A stretch of DNA of 64,000 bases from contig NZ_FO538765.1 in assembly GCF_000968135.1 (NCBI RefSeq), positions 372,001 to 436,000 on the forward strand, in the 5' to 3' direction. The number at the start of each line of letters is the position of its first letter. Positions within the stretch are counted from its first letter, which is position 1. The notes beneath the pieces were generated by a model, which did not search any database, was not told the origin of the DNA, and worked only from the letters and a program-made list of their open reading frames with translations. The DNA is from Magnetospira sp. QH-2 (GTDB taxonomy: Bacteria > Pseudomonadota > Alphaproteobacteria > Rhodospirillales > Magnetospiraceae). The position numbers and the translations under genes were made by a program. Shown here piece by piece: positions 40,784 to 50,599 of the stretch.

Positions 40784-42384
40784 CCCGAATTATTCATGAG
40801 TCTCCCTGGCATCGCAACGGCCACGGGTCCTCGGCCGGGTTGACGGCCTAATTTTGGTTTTGATTTTTCAGGCGTTTGGGGGTTGATCATCGGGGACTGA
40901 GGGGCGGCTCGCTGCCGCGGTTTTCACGGGCCCTGGGAGGCGACTTTCCCGGCCATGGCGATCAGGGGTGTTTTGTATGGATATGCCGTCGGCAAGGCGA
41001 CGGTTATGCGGGATTTGAGTTCCTCGATGCGTACGGCGATTTTGAGGAAAGACCGTCGCAGCGTCTCGAAGGTGGCGTTTTTCCAGATTGATTTCCGGGG
41101 CGCGGCGTTTCGCAGTTTAAGCAACAGCCAATAGGCTCCGGTATGGAGGAACAGTCGGAACTGGTTGGCCTCCCAGCGGTGACACGAGGTGCGGTCGGAC
41201 TTGGTGTAGAGTTTGTGCTCCTTGATCATGTTCTCCATTTTGCCCCGCGCGCAGTAGACCTTTTCATAGAGGGTTTTGGCCCGGCCTGCCAGATTGGTGA
41301 CGATGAAACGGATGTCGGAACCTTTTGCGGTGGCCTCGACCCGGGCGATAACGGTTCGTTCCCGCTTCCAGCTCTTGGCCGCGTAGGCCGTTTGAAAGAA
41401 CCGGCGTATCTTTTCCTTGCCTGATGTTGCCCGGCGCACGGCCACGTCCTCGCCCCAGGGTTGGCCGATTTCCTTGAGCCGCCCATTGGAGGACAGGCCG
41501 AAGATATAACCGCAGCCTCGGCTTTCCAGCCAGTCCATGACCTCGGGCGTGCCGTAATGGCCGTCCCCGCGCACGGTGATATGAACCCGGGGCCAGTTGT
41601 TCAGGATGCGGGTAACGACATGGCGCAAGACCGTCGCGGCCTCCGCGCCCGAAGGCCGCTTGCCGGGCCGCAACAGGGACAGGATCGGCTTTCCGGTGGC
41701 GGCGTCATAGATATGGATCGGCTGGAAGCAGTAATCATCGTAATGGCTGTTGAACAAGGCCAACTGTTGGCCGCCGTGAACCGCATCGCCGGTGTCGTCG
41801 ATGTCGAGCGTGATGTGTTCGGGAACGCGGGCGAAGCTTTCGCAAAACAGATCGATCATCGACAAACCCATGCGGGCCAGTTGCCGCCAGGTCGGCGCGT
41901 TCTCCAACCGCGACAGGGTCGGCTGGCTCATCAAGTCCCGGCCCGTCTCCGACAGCCGCCCGCAGGCCAGCTTGAAGGCCGGATCGACGCGCAGGGCGTC
42001 CAGATCGTCGCAATCCTCATAGCCGCAGGCAATGGCGAACATCCGCGCCCGGATCATATCGTCGAAACCATGGATCACACTCCCCGGATCGCGGGTGTCG
42101 GGAAGATGCGAGGCCAAAAGATCGGCCAAACCGAGGTCACGTTCGATCTCGCGCAGAACCAGAACGCCGCCGTCGGATGACAAACGGCCGCCGTCGAAAC
42201 GGGCGTGGATTTCCTTGCCGCCGACGGGTGACAAACCGGGCAGATATGGGCTAAATTCCTTCATGGCGACCGTAGGTGAAAATGGTGTCGTGGTTTTGGC
42301 TTGGACACCATAAACTCTACGATAATTCAACCATTTAAGCTACGTTCGCCACCCTTTTCGGCCACGGATCGTGAATAATTCGGG
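40784..42384 (-). mobile_element. IS1380-family element, 1601 bp, CTAG target duplication
   Basis: Terminal inverted repeats begin CCCGAATTATTCA at both ends. CTAG is present at 40780-40783 and 42385-42388. The transposase is on the minus strand, and no other gene is present. Confidence 0.92.
40924..42264 (-). CDS. IS1380-family transposase
   Basis: This 446-residue DDE enzyme starts at 42264 (MKEFSPYLPGLSPVGGKEIH). The N-terminal region has SSDGGVLVLREIERDLGLAD; the catalytic Asp is in ITLDIDDTGDAVHG; a second Asp in ITVRGDGHYG; the late Glu in ENMIKEHKLYTKSDRTSCHR. It looks intact and possibly active, having inserted precisely without loss of host sequence. Confidence 0.93.
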   Translation of the reverse strand: MKEFSPYLPGLSPVGGKEIHARFDGGRLSSDGGVLVLREIERDLGLADLLASHLPDTRDPGSVIHGFDDMIRARMFAIACGYEDCDDLDALRVDPAFKLACGRLSETGRDLMSQPTLSRLENAPTWRQLARMGLSMIDLFCESFARVPEHITLDIDDTGDAVHGGQQLALFNSHYDDYCFQPIHIYDAATGKPILSLLRPGKRPSGAEAATVLRHVVTRILNNWPRVHITVRGDGHYGTPEVMDWLESRGCGYIFGLSSNGRLKEIGQPWGEDVAVRRATSGKEKIRRFFQTAYAAKSWKRERTVIARVEATAKGSDIRFIVTNLAGRAKTLYEKVYCARGKMENMIKEHKLYTKSDRTSCHRWEANQFRLFLHTGAYWLLLKLRNAAPRKSIWKNATFETLRRSFLKIAVRIEELKSRITVALPTAYPYKTPLIAMAGKVASQGP

Positions 42385-42388
42385 CTAG

Positions 42389-44421
42389 TCGAAGAGGCTG
42401 ACAGCTACACCGAAATCACCCCCAGCGGCAACGGCCTGCGTATCATCGGCAAAGGTAGCACCTATCCACTTCACACCTCGCTGAAGCGTCCCACAGGCCA
42501 TGTTGAGGTGTATTCAAAGGCAACCCGCTACATCACTGTTTCCGGCAGTCGACTGGAGGGAACACCAGACCATCTGGCTGACCTTGACGACCTAGTTTTT
42601 CGCCATCTTGAAGAAAAGCAAAACCGCGATAACGGGGAACGGAAAACATCCTCAGCGAACGATTCCGCAAACGCCAAGTGCAACCCTCCGCGTCAAATCC
42701 CTGCCGACCTCTGGGCGCTGGTCCGCGATGGGGTCGAGGAGAATACGCATGACCGAAGCGAACATTTCCATCATGCAATTGGATGGCTTAAGGATTTAGC
42801 TTACACGCCGGACGGCATTGAAGATTTGCTTACCCAATACCCGAACGGCATTGCCCAAAAATATGCTGGGCGTCTGCGGCAGGAAATTGACCGCTGTTAC
42901 AGCAAGTGTGAAACCAAGGCACGCTTGGATAATGAATCTCCTTGGCCTGACCTTGTGCCCCTTGGCGTTCCGACCCTGCCCAGGATGCCGGAAGGTGCCT
43001 TGCCGGGCTGGGCCGGGGCCTATGCTTCGGCCCTTGCGAAAGCGACCGAGACCCCCCCGGAACTGGCGGTCGCTATGGTGTTGGCTGCCTGTTCCGTCGC
43101 GGCCTCACGCTGGTTCAGCGTCATGGTACGGCCTGATTATTTCGAGCCGAGTAATCTGTGGATTGCCGCCGCCCTGCCGCCTGGAAATCGCAAGTCCGCT
43201 GTCCAAGGTGCCGCCGCCGCGCCGCTGCTGGCGTGGGAGCGGGAACGGGCCGAAGCCATGGCCGATGAGATCAAGCGCGTAACCTCCGAAATTGCCAGCC
43301 TGACCGCGCGCGTCAATCACCTTAGGCAGCGGGCCGCCAAGGAAGATGACGGCATCGAGCGGGAGAAATTGCAGCGGGAGGCCGCCGCGATTGAAGCCGA
43401 TATGCCGGAAATACCAAGGCCGCCACAGCTGTGGACTTCCGACGCCACACCGGAACGGCTGGGCACGATCCTTGCGGACAATGGCGAGCGGATGGCCTGG
43501 CTGTCGTCTGAAGGTGGAATTTTCGAGCTGTTGGCCGGGCGCTATTCTGGCGGGATTCCGAATTTGGATTTGGTTTTGAAGGCCCACAGCGGCGATGCCG
43601 AGAGGGTGGACCGTGGAAGCCGTCCGCCGGTATTCCTCCATAGCCCGCTGCTCACCGTTGGCCTGTCGCCGCAGCCTAGCGTATTGCATGGGCTGGCGTC
43701 CAAACCGGGCTTTCGTGGCCGTGGACTGTTGGGCCGCTTCCTCTACCTTCTGCCGCCCTCGCCGCTGGGCTACCGCAACCTTGAAGCCCCGTCTCTCCCC
43801 ACCTACGTGGAATCGGCGTATGAGGCGGGCCTTCGGGCAATACTCGACATGCCGCCCGCTGTTGGTGCCGATGGTGATGACGTGCCCCATGTGCTGCACC
43901 TATCTGCCGCCGCCTATCAGGAGTGGCTGGAGTTCGCCCGCAACATCGAAGAAACAATGAAGCCGGGCGGAGAGTTCGAGGGCGCGACCGATTGGGCGGG
44001 CAAGTGCCCCGGAGCCGCTGCCCGCATGGCTGGCGTTCTTCACGTCATAGAGCATGCCAGCGGCAGACCTTGGGCGGAAGAAATCTCCGAATCTACTATG
44101 GGCCGCGCCTTGGAAATCATGGCGGTTATTGCCCAACACTCCCGCCATGCGCTGGACCTGATGGGAGCCGATGAAAGCATTTCCAAAGCCCGTCGGGCCT
44201 GGGAATGGGTTGAGGGGGGTCGTAGGGCGCGCTTCAGCCAGCGAGAGGCCTATCAGGCTTTGAAGGGGAGCTTCCCCCGCGTGGCCGATCTTCGGGAAGC
44301 CTTCGACGCGCTGGCGGAGCGCGGATATTTGGAAATCATCGAGCCGCCCAAGGCCGGGCCGGGCCGCCCGCCATCGCCTTCCGTAATGGTTCGCCCCGAC
44401 ATTGCGGAGGGCTGGCGATGA
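42389..44421 (+). pseudogene. PrimPol-DUF3987 replication protein, 3' part
   Basis: This is the remaining 677 codons of the interrupted gene. It completes the primase domain (SGNGLRIIGKG, HVEVYSKATRYITVSG). The DUF3987 domain follows: PEGALPGWAGAYASALA, a P-loop-like AALPPGNRKSAVQGAA, a coiled-coil (about residues 355-395 of the joined protein), LSSEGGIFELLAGRYSGG and GFRGRGLLGRFLYLLPP. Joined length is 779 residues. Such proteins prime and unwind DNA of mobile elements. An internal start at 42508 could still produce the helicase part. Confidence 0.88.
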
Positions 44422-44594
44422 GCTGGCGCAGCATCATGGGGGCCGCTCCGGCGGCCAAACCCCATCCCCAATATTCCCACAATCCCCAAAATTCGGAGGG
44501 GTTGGGGGTTTTGAGGATATTGGGAATATTGGGGATAGCATTCCGCCGGTTGAAGTTACCCCGGAACCGGGGCGCGTCATGCATTGGGAGTTAA
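44418..44594 (+). CDS. Small protein overlapping the replication gene, with a long hairpin
   Basis: This 58-residue frame (MSWRSIMGAAPAAKPHPQYS...) starts by ATGA overlap with the DUF3987 gene. Its middle is made by a perfect inverted repeat, ATCCCCAATATTCCCA (44464-44479) and TGGGAATATTGGGGAT (44521-44536). The ATGA coupling and start context support translation. Small proteins of this kind are often found here in related islands. Confidence 0.5.
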   Translation: MSWRSIMGAAPAAKPHPQYSHNPQNSEGLGVLRILGILGIAFRRLKLPRNRGASCIGS

Positions 44595-44598
44595 GTTG

Positions 44599-45246
44599 AT
44601 GGCGAAGAAAAAAGTCAATTCTGAGGAGTGCCTTGGCGTTCTTAGGATACCGGAGCAGCCCGGAAAAAGCCGTCAGCGGGTTTCAGCTGAGGTCAGCACA
44701 TCACCCGAAACATTAAGCGCGATCACGGCACGGATTTTTACGCAAGTTGGAATGGGACCGCTTGATCTGACCGAGTGTGTTGAGGCTATGAAGGATAAGG
44801 GCGTCGCTGTGCGTTCTGGCGATCTATCTGAGGCTGAAGCTACTCTTGCCGCTCAGGCAGTGGCGTTGGACGCCATTTTCCATGAGATGGCGAGGCGATC
44901 AGCCTTGAATATGGGGCAGCATCTTTCGGCGGCGGAAACATACATGCGCCTTGCGCTGAAGGCCCAAGGTCAATGCCGAACCACACTGCAAGCCTTGGCG
45001 GAAATCAAGAACCCGCACCCGGTGGCATTCGTAAAACAAGCCAACATCGCCCATGGGCCGCAACAGGTGAACAATGGTGTTTCGACGGACCGGCGTGGCC
45101 CCGCGCGCGCGGAACAATTTGAAACTGAGCAAAGCAAACTATTGGAGAAATCGGGCGATGGCGAACGGATGGACCCCGGAACGGCGTGCGCGGCAGGCAG
45201 AAGCAATCAGGAAATGGCGACCGTGGGAAAAATCAAGCGGACCTAA
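44599..45246 (+). CDS. Hypothetical island protein
   Basis: This 215-residue protein starts at 44599 with GGGAG upstream. The helical central part has AAETYMRLALKAQGQCRTTL and QALAEIKNPHPVAFVKQANI, then HGPQQVNNG. The pattern is common in Rhodospirillales mobile elements, but its role is not known. The 3' end overlaps the next gene by 89 bp. Confidence 0.68.
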   Translation: MAKKKVNSEECLGVLRIPEQPGKSRQRVSAEVSTSPETLSAITARIFTQVGMGPLDLTECVEAMKDKGVAVRSGDLSEAEATLAAQAVALDAIFHEMARRSALNMGQHLSAAETYMRLALKAQGQCRTTLQALAEIKNPHPVAFVKQANIAHGPQQVNNGVSTDRRGPARAEQFETEQSKLLEKSGDGERMDPGTACAAGRSNQEMATVGKIKRT

Positions 45247-45406
45247 AACGCCACAAGGAAAGGCTAAGGTCGCCCAAAATGCCTACCGAGGTGGGCATTG
45301 GCTGATATGGCGGGAAGCTGTTAAGGCCTTTAATCAAGCTATGCGGGAACAACGTGAGGTGTGCGATGGCATAAAAATTCAGTGGAGGAACGGGGGAGCG
45401 GGGTAA
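45158..45406 (+). CDS. Hypothetical small basic protein
   Basis: This 82-residue protein has GGAG before its start. It opens with MANGWTPERRARQAEAIRKW, then SGPKTPQGKAKVAQNAYRGG. This signature (SxGPxTxxGKAxxxxNAxxHG) occurs in small proteins of many proteobacterial islands. It lies inside the end of the previous gene in another frame. Confidence 0.68.
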   Translation: MANGWTPERRARQAEAIRKWRPWEKSSGPKTPQGKAKVAQNAYRGGHWLIWREAVKAFNQAMREQREVCDGIKIQWRNGGAG

Positions 45407-45961
45407 ATGAAAAACATGAAAAATCACCCCATGAACCAGGCCCCCAGGTGCGGAGCCAAGACACGACGCGGGACGCCCTGCCAAGCCCCAGCAATGGTCG
45501 GCAAGCGCCGTTGTAGGCTTCATGCCGGTAAGGCTTCAGGAGCGCCCACCCGCAATGTCCGCGCCTGCCGTGGCATGGACCTGTTTGAAGTCGCCCGCGC
45601 CGTCGGACCGCTGGTTGCCGGGGGGTGGCTGGAGCCGGAATCGCCGTACGGCGGCAACAAGGCTTGGAGGGTAAACGACGCTGTTTTCGTCACGTTTGTC
45701 ACGAAATCCGCCGAAGAGGCCGAGCGCCGCCGCGCATCCCTTGAGTTGATCCGGCGCTGTCAAGGACACCAGGGAGTGGAAAAACGTGACAATCTCGATT
45801 GCGCGCGGGTAGATAAAAAGCATAAACCCCCTTTTTCTAGCTCTAAGCCTACTTCTCTACAGAACACAAATTCCGTCACGTTTGTCACGGTCCCCACGCA
45901 GGCCGAAAATCCGCCCGGTCCGCGTCAACAACCGGTTGACTCCGGGGAGGTGGTCCAATGA
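45407..45961 (+). CDS. HGGxW/HGGxSTG-type small zinc-like protein with extended tail
   Basis: This 184-residue protein has an N-terminal module PRCGAKTRRGTPCQAPAM / GKRRCRLHAGKASGAPTRN, matching small Cys/His proteins of islands (four Cys and one His). A longer C-terminal region follows (GGWLEPESPYGGNKAWRVND), which resembles a separate HTH-like domain. The tail is Ser/Thr/Pro-rich. Start follows the previous stop immediately. Confidence 0.65.
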   Translation: MKNMKNHPMNQAPRCGAKTRRGTPCQAPAMVGKRRCRLHAGKASGAPTRNVRACRGMDLFEVARAVGPLVAGGWLEPESPYGGNKAWRVNDAVFVTFVTKSAEEAERRRASLELIRRCQGHQGVEKRDNLDCARVDKKHKPPFSSSKPTSLQNTNSVTFVTVPTQAENPPGPRQQPVDSGEVVQ

Positions 45962-46164
45962 GCGCGACCATCTACCCGCACCCGTCCCTGAATCGTCTCT
46001 TTCGCTACTGGGTGCCAGAGATCAAGGATCCTTCGATTGACGCGGCGCTGATGTCAACGGCACTGGCGGGGTACCGGGTAGGTCCTGGTGTCCAGAACAT
46101 GCGGCGGCGGTGTTCTTGCCAGCCAAGAGGCCCAAGGAGAACGGGGCATGAGCAGACAGAATGA
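45958..46164 (+). CDS. Hypothetical small protein
   Basis: This 68-residue frame starts by ATGA overlap with the preceding gene. The first 45 residues (YPHPSLNRLFRYWVPEIKD...) are protein-like; the Arg-rich end looks like read-through into the next gene region. Possibly truncated. Confidence 0.45.
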   Translation: MSATIYPHPSLNRLFRYWVPEIKDPSIDAALMSTALAGYRVGPGVQNMRRRCSCQPRGPRRTGHEQTE

Positions 46165-46363
46165 AAGCTACCACCGCCGCAAGGCCGGTATTCAGATGCT
46201 GCGCGTTCCGGTCTCTCTGGACCTGGTGGACTCGTTGATTGATTCCGGCCTGCTGGACGGAGAGACGATGATCCCAGATTGGAGAATGCTGAGAAAAGAG
46301 GAAGTCCAAAAGGCCGTTGTTCAAGCTCTTCGGGATTGGGCGGATAAGCGGGACAGTATTTGA
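46148..46363 (+). CDS. Hypothetical island protein
   Basis: This 71-residue protein has AAGGAG before ATG 46148. It contains RVPVSLDLVDSLIDSGLLDG and VQKAVVQALRDWADKRDS, a largely helical fold. No family assigned. It is followed 1 bp later by a frameshifted gene. Confidence 0.62.
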   Translation: MSRQNESYHRRKAGIQMLRVPVSLDLVDSLIDSGLLDGETMIPDWRMLRKEEVQKAVVQALRDWADKRDSI

Positions 46364-46364
46364 C

Positions 46365-46659
46365 ATGTCAAAAATCAAGACGAAGACCTCTGATAGAATC
46401 AGTGGCATGGATAACCTGACATCGAAACAGCGCCGGTTTTCGTGTTTATGCGGGCACCAAGAAGTGGACGGGCGAAGCTTGGTATTCGACCCCCGAGGAA
46501 GCGCAGGCGTTCCTGGATGCCAATCCGCCTCAGAGCGGTGACCACCGGATCGCACAAGCGTTATTTGCTAGAGCAGCCCAGAACGTTGATTTAGTCGTTG
46601 AGCTTGATAAAAGGCACGCTCGCAACAGGGCTCGATCTGTGGCTGAGGGGCGCAGGTAG
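46365..46659 (+). pseudogene. Hypothetical protein gene with a one-base frameshift
   Basis: Frame 1 gives MSKIKTKTSDRISG and DNLTSKQRRF. Frame 2 continues with RVYAGTKKWTGEAWYSTPEE, AQAFLDANPPQ and RIAQALFARAAQNVDLVVEL to a stop at 46657. Removing one T from the TTTT at 46437-46440 joins them in a single reading frame. It may be a true mutation or a sequence error. Confidence 0.55.
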
Positions 46660-46670
46660 GCTTTCCAGAT

Positions 46671-46802
46671 TCAGAGTCCCAGGTCATCCATGACCCACTC
46701 ACGGTCACCTTCCGCGTGTCGGGAGATCATGATTGGTTGCTCTTTACTGGCTCCATTCTGCCTGATTTCAAAACGCGTGTGTGTGGCGTACAATATGGTC
46801 AT
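46671..46802 (-). CDS. Small hypothetical protein
   Basis: This 43-residue frame from ATG 46802 (MTILYATHTRFEIRQNGASK) has AAGGG upstream and ends REWVMDDLGL. The composition is protein-like. It is divergent from the sensor kinase gene and convergent with the frameshifted gene. Confidence 0.45.
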   Translation of the reverse strand: MTILYATHTRFEIRQNGASKEQPIMISRHAEGDREWVMDDLGL

Positions 46803-46830
46803 AGGTTGGCCCTTAGTAGGATAATGCCCC

Positions 46831-49074
46831 ATGGACTTGATCGCCCACCGCCTCATTCCGTGGCTTATTTCCATCGCAGTATTCCTTGCTCCGGGGGCAG
46901 GTTTATCCGCCGAGGCTTTGCGTGATGTGGTCCTGCAACTGCGCTGGCTGCACCAGTTCCAGTTCGCCGGGTACTACATGGCGGCGGAGAAGGGCTATTA
47001 CCGCGAGGCCGGTCTGAACGTCCTCTTCCATCCCGGTGGACCGGGGAAACCGGGACCGGTGCGCGAGATCCTTTCCGGGGCCGCGCTGTTCGGTACCGAT
47101 GGGACAGGGCTGGTTAAAAACCGCACCGACGGCGAACCGGTGGTGGCCCTGGCAGCGATCTTGCAGAAATCACCTTTGGTGTGGTTGGTTCGGGGCGATA
47201 GCGGGATCCATACCATCCAGGACCTGGCCGCCAAGCGGCTGATAATGCTGCATCCCCCGACCCGTACACCGGAGCTGTTGGCGGCTTTTTCCCAGGAAGG
47301 GATTGATATCGATGGTTTGGATATTCATCCCACCACCTTTGATGTTCAAGACGTGATCGACGGTCGTTTCGATGCCATCGCTTCCTATAGCAGCAACGGT
47401 CCCTGGGCCATGGCCCAGCAAGGCATCTGGCCGCGCACCATCGGACCGGAAATGGCGGGCATTCAGTTTTACGGTGACGTGCTGTTCACATCGCAGACGT
47501 TGATCGACGAGGACCCGGATCTGGTCAACGCCTTCCTCGACGCGAGCTTGAAGGGATGGGCCTATGCCTTCGATAACGTCGACGAGGTGGCGGAATTCGT
47601 TCATCGCAAGTACGCACCGGAAAAGCCGCTGGACCACCTGAAATTCGAAGGCCGCGAGCTGCGAAAGCTGGCGGCACCGGACCTCGTGCCAATCGGCGAT
47701 ATGAACCCAGGGCGTTGGACCCATATCGCCGAAACCTATGCGGGGCTGGGAATCATCCCCAAGGACTTCGATCTTGACGGTTTCCTGTACGATCGCAACC
47801 CGATGATCGAACAGGAAATCTATTACCGAACCATTCTGTTCGCCGGTTTCACGGTTCTGCTGGTGGGCCTGATCGCCCTGTGGATTCTCAATTTGCATAT
47901 GACTCTGCGGCGGGAGTATCGCCATAAGCTGCTGGCGGAAGCCGCCCTCAGCGAAAGCCAGCGAACCTTGGACACCCTGCTCAGCAACATGCCGGGGATG
48001 GCCTATCGGTGCCTGGAGCCGGCTCACAAGGAGATGCGTCTGGTCAGTCGTGGGGCAAAGGAATTGACGGGATATGGGCTGATGGAACTGGTCGGCCATG
48101 GTACTCAAGAATACAGCGACCTGCTTGATCCCGGCGATCGGGTTCTGGTCCGGGCCACGATTCTATCCGCCCTGGCGCATAAGGAACCCTTCCAGATTTC
48201 CTACAGGATTAAGACCGCTTCCGGGCAGCAGAAATGGGTCTGGGAAAAAGGCCGGGGGATCTATCGGAATGATGGATCCCTGGAAGTCATTGAAGGATTC
48301 GTGACGGATGTTACCGACCGGGAGCGGGCCGAGGAACAACTGCGTCAGGCTCAGAAAATGGAGGCCCTGGGTAATCTGGCCGGGGGCATCGCCCATGATC
48401 TCAACAACATGTTGCTGCCAATCCGATCCCTGACCGCGCTGATGCTCAAACAGCCCGATGAGACCGACCGCAATGCCTTGCGGATGGAAAAAATCCGTCA
48501 AGCCACCGATCGGGCGACAACCCTGGTCACGCGCATTCTGTCCTTCAGCCGAAAGGAAGAGGGCGGCTTCAAGGAGGAGCGCATCGATCTCAATACCATG
48601 CTGCTCAACGCCATGGATCTCCTGGGCTCGACCCTGCCGACCACGGTGGATCTGAAATTGAGCGTTGCGCCGGATGTGGGGCAGGTCATGGGTGACCTCA
48701 GCCAGCTAACGACCATGGTGCTGGATCTGGCCAGCAACGGCGTGGATGCCATGGAGGGACGCCCTGGAATCCTTGCAATCTCCTTGGCCCGAGAAACCGT
48801 CACCAAGTCCGCCACGGGCACGGTCCATGACCTGAGCTCGGGGGTTTATGCCCGCCTGAGCATCAAGGATTCGGGCAAGGGCATTGGGCCGGAGTACATC
48901 GACCGCATCTTCGATCCGTTTTTCACCACCAAGGAAGTTGGAGCGGGAACCGGTCTTGGGTTGGCCACCGTCCATGGTATCGTCAGCCATCACATGGGGG
49001 CCGTCCACGTTGAAAGTGAGTCGGGCCAGGGTGCTGAATTCATCGTCTATCTGCCCTTGGCGGACGATTCCTAA
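46831..49074 (+). CDS. Hybrid sensor: NMT1/THI5-like domain, PAS, histidine kinase
   Basis: This 747-residue protein has a signal peptide, then a periplasmic NMT1/SsuA-like ligand-binding domain ([20 protein letters not shown]; about residues 30-320). A membrane helix ([20 protein letters not shown], about 335-355) follows, then a PAS domain (375-490) and a kinase core with the phospho-acceptor His in [14 protein letters not shown] box [10 protein letters not shown]1 IKDSGKGIG and G2 GTGLGLATV. The ligand is probably a small metabolite. No receiver is attached. The CheY-like and HD-GYP genes nearby are likely partners. Confidence 0.93.
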   Translation: MDLIAHRLIPWLISIAVFLAPGAGLSAEALRDVVLQLRWLHQFQFAGYYMAAEKGYYREAGLNVLFHPGGPGKPGPVREILSGAALFGTDGTGLVKNRTDGEPVVALAAILQKSPLVWLVRGDSGIHTIQDLAAKRLIMLHPPTRTPELLAAFSQEGIDIDGLDIHPTTFDVQDVIDGRFDAIASYSSNGPWAMAQQGIWPRTIGPEMAGIQFYGDVLFTSQTLIDEDPDLVNAFLDASLKGWAYAFDNVDEVAEFVHRKYAPEKPLDHLKFEGRELRKLAAPDLVPIGDMNPGRWTHIAETYAGLGIIPKDFDLDGFLYDRNPMIEQEIYYRTILFAGFTVLLVGLIALWILNLHMTLRREYRHKLLAEAALSESQRTLDTLLSNMPGMAYRCLEPAHKEMRLVSRGAKELTGYGLMELVGHGTQEYSDLLDPGDRVLVRATILSALAHKEPFQISYRIKTASGQQKWVWEKGRGIYRNDGSLEVIEGFVTDVTDRERAEEQLRQAQKMEALGNLAGGIAHDLNNMLLPIRSLTALMLKQPDETDRNALRMEKIRQATDRATTLVTRILSFSRKEEGGFKEERIDLNTMLLNAMDLLGSTLPTTVDLKLSVAPDVGQVMGDLSQLTTMVLDLASNGVDAMEGRPGILAISLARETVTKSATGTVHDLSSGVYARLSIKDSGKGIGPEYIDRIFDPFFTTKEVGAGTGLGLATVHGIVSHHMGAVHVESESGQGAEFIVYLPLADDS

Positions 49075-49472
49075 ATGTAGCGGCAGGCCACGTGGGCTTC
49101 CTGATCTTCGCCTGTCATATGCGGGATGAGGCGGTTCAGCACCCAGGTTTCCAGGGTCTGGCCCATCTCATCGACAAAGCCCAGAAGATCCTCCCGCCAC
49201 AGGGCCCGTACTTCGCCCTCGAGCACGTGGTGCTGTTTCCTGTGTTCCTCAAGCTTGGAACAGCCGCGTTGTTCGAACAGGAGTTCCTCGTCCTTGAAGT
49301 GCTGCTGGGTATACAGCAACAGGGCGTCGAAGGCCTGTTTGAGGATCTGTTCCTCCTTGTGCTGGTCCACCGCATCGATCAGGAAATTTGCCAGATCGAG
49401 CAGTTGCCGGTGTTGGCTGTCGATCAGGTCGTCGCCTAGTTCAAAATCGGGATTCCAGTCGATCATGGTCAT
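49071..49472 (-). CDS. Bacteriohemerythrin
   Basis: This 133-residue four-helix bundle binds O2 at a diiron site. Ligands are in SQHRQLLDL, QHFKDEELLFEQRG, EEHRKQHHVLEGEV and HMTGED. The start at 49472 overlaps the HD-GYP stop (ATGA), with GGAG just upstream, so the two are co-translated. It may deliver or sense oxygen for the signalling cluster. It converges with the sensor kinase, overlapping by 4 bp. Confidence 0.93.
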   Translation of the reverse strand: MTMIDWNPDFELGDDLIDSQHRQLLDLANFLIDAVDQHKEEQILKQAFDALLLYTQQHFKDEELLFEQRGCSKLEEHRKQHHVLEGEVRALWREDLLGFVDEMGQTLETWVLNRLIPHMTGEDQEAHVACRYI

Positions 49473-50488
49473 TTGGCCGTCTCCGCAAAAGCCGTTGTCC
49501 ATTCGAAGTCGTGCTGGCGGAACAGCATTACGCAAACGCCGACCACATCGTCGTCGAAACCGCTGCCGCGCCCCTCGTTGAGAACCTTCAGAGCGGTCTC
49601 GATCCCCAGGGCTGCCCGGTAAGGGCGGTGTCCGGTGATCGCCTCGGCCACGTCGGCCACTGCGATGATCTTCGATTCCAGCAAGAGGTCCGGCTCTTTC
49701 ATGCCCAAGGGATAGCCGCTGCCGTCCAGCCGCTCATGATGTTGTCGAACCATGTCCATCACCGGCCAGGGCAGGGGAACGTCGCGCAGGATGGTGGCTC
49801 CGGCGGATGTGTGAGTTTTCAGAAGCTCGTATTCCTGGCTGCTGATTCTGCCAGGCCGGGTGAGAATTTCCGCAGGGATATGGATTTTACCGATGTCGTG
49901 AATCATCGCCCCCATCTCCAATCCGGTCAGGCGGTCCTGCGCAAGACCCATCTCGCGCCCGATGGCCAGGGACAGTTCGGCGACCCGGGATTGATGACCG
50001 GCGGTGTAGGGGTCACGGCTCTCTATGGTTCGGGCCAGAGCCCGCACCGTCTGCACCAAAGCCTCGTTGGTGGCTTCTTGGGAGCGTTGGAATTCCGCCC
50101 GGGCGCGATCAAGGTCGGTGATGTCGGTACCGGTAAAGAGCAAGGGGGAATCCGACCCGTCTTCCGCCGACAGGAGACGAATTTTCCAATGCAGTGTCCG
50201 CTCGGTCCCGTATTTGGAAACCCACTCGCCAGTTCCGTGGATCTGTTCGCGCGGATCGCCAGCCAAAGGGAGGTTGTCACGCATGCTCTTGCCTTGGGCG
50301 CCCGCCATGAAGTGCCAGAGTTGGCGACCGACCAGTTCCGAGGAATCGATCAGTAGCGACTCCTGTGCAGCCTTGTTGGCGTAGCGAATAGTTCCATCGC
50401 TGGCGAGGATCATCACAACGTCGCCAATGACATCGAAGGCGGCCCACAGGGCGGGCATCTGTTCCGACTGACGGAAGGCGTCCATCAT
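49469..50488 (-). CDS. PAS domain HD-GYP phosphodiesterase
   Basis: This 339-residue protein has an N-terminal PAS domain (FDVIGDVVMILASDGTIRYA; residues 15-130) and a HD-GYP domain with GAMIHDIGKIHIP, HTSAGATIL and RQHHERLDGSGYPLG. It should hydrolyse cyclic di-GMP. It is coupled to bacteriohemerythrin by a 4-bp overlap. Confidence 0.95.
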   Translation of the reverse strand: MMDAFRQSEQMPALWAAFDVIGDVVMILASDGTIRYANKAAQESLLIDSSELVGRQLWHFMAGAQGKSMRDNLPLAGDPREQIHGTGEWVSKYGTERTLHWKIRLLSAEDGSDSPLLFTGTDITDLDRARAEFQRSQEATNEALVQTVRALARTIESRDPYTAGHQSRVAELSLAIGREMGLAQDRLTGLEMGAMIHDIGKIHIPAEILTRPGRISSQEYELLKTHTSAGATILRDVPLPWPVMDMVRQHHERLDGSGYPLGMKEPDLLLESKIIAVADVAEAITGHRPYRAALGIETALKVLNEGRGSGFDDDVVGVCVMLFRQHDFEWTTAFAETAK

Positions 50489-50599
50489 GGCGCTTTCATT
50501 GAAATCATCGGTTCCTCCGCAATTTCGTGTATATTATCCATTGGATTGACCATTCCTGTCAAAACTCTCGTGACGAGTGGTGGAAATAAGGGCGAGGCC

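Noticed and set aside
41461-42180. 239-residue plus-strand frame within the IS1380 element
   Set aside because: Antisense shadow of the transposase; no ribosome site or family.
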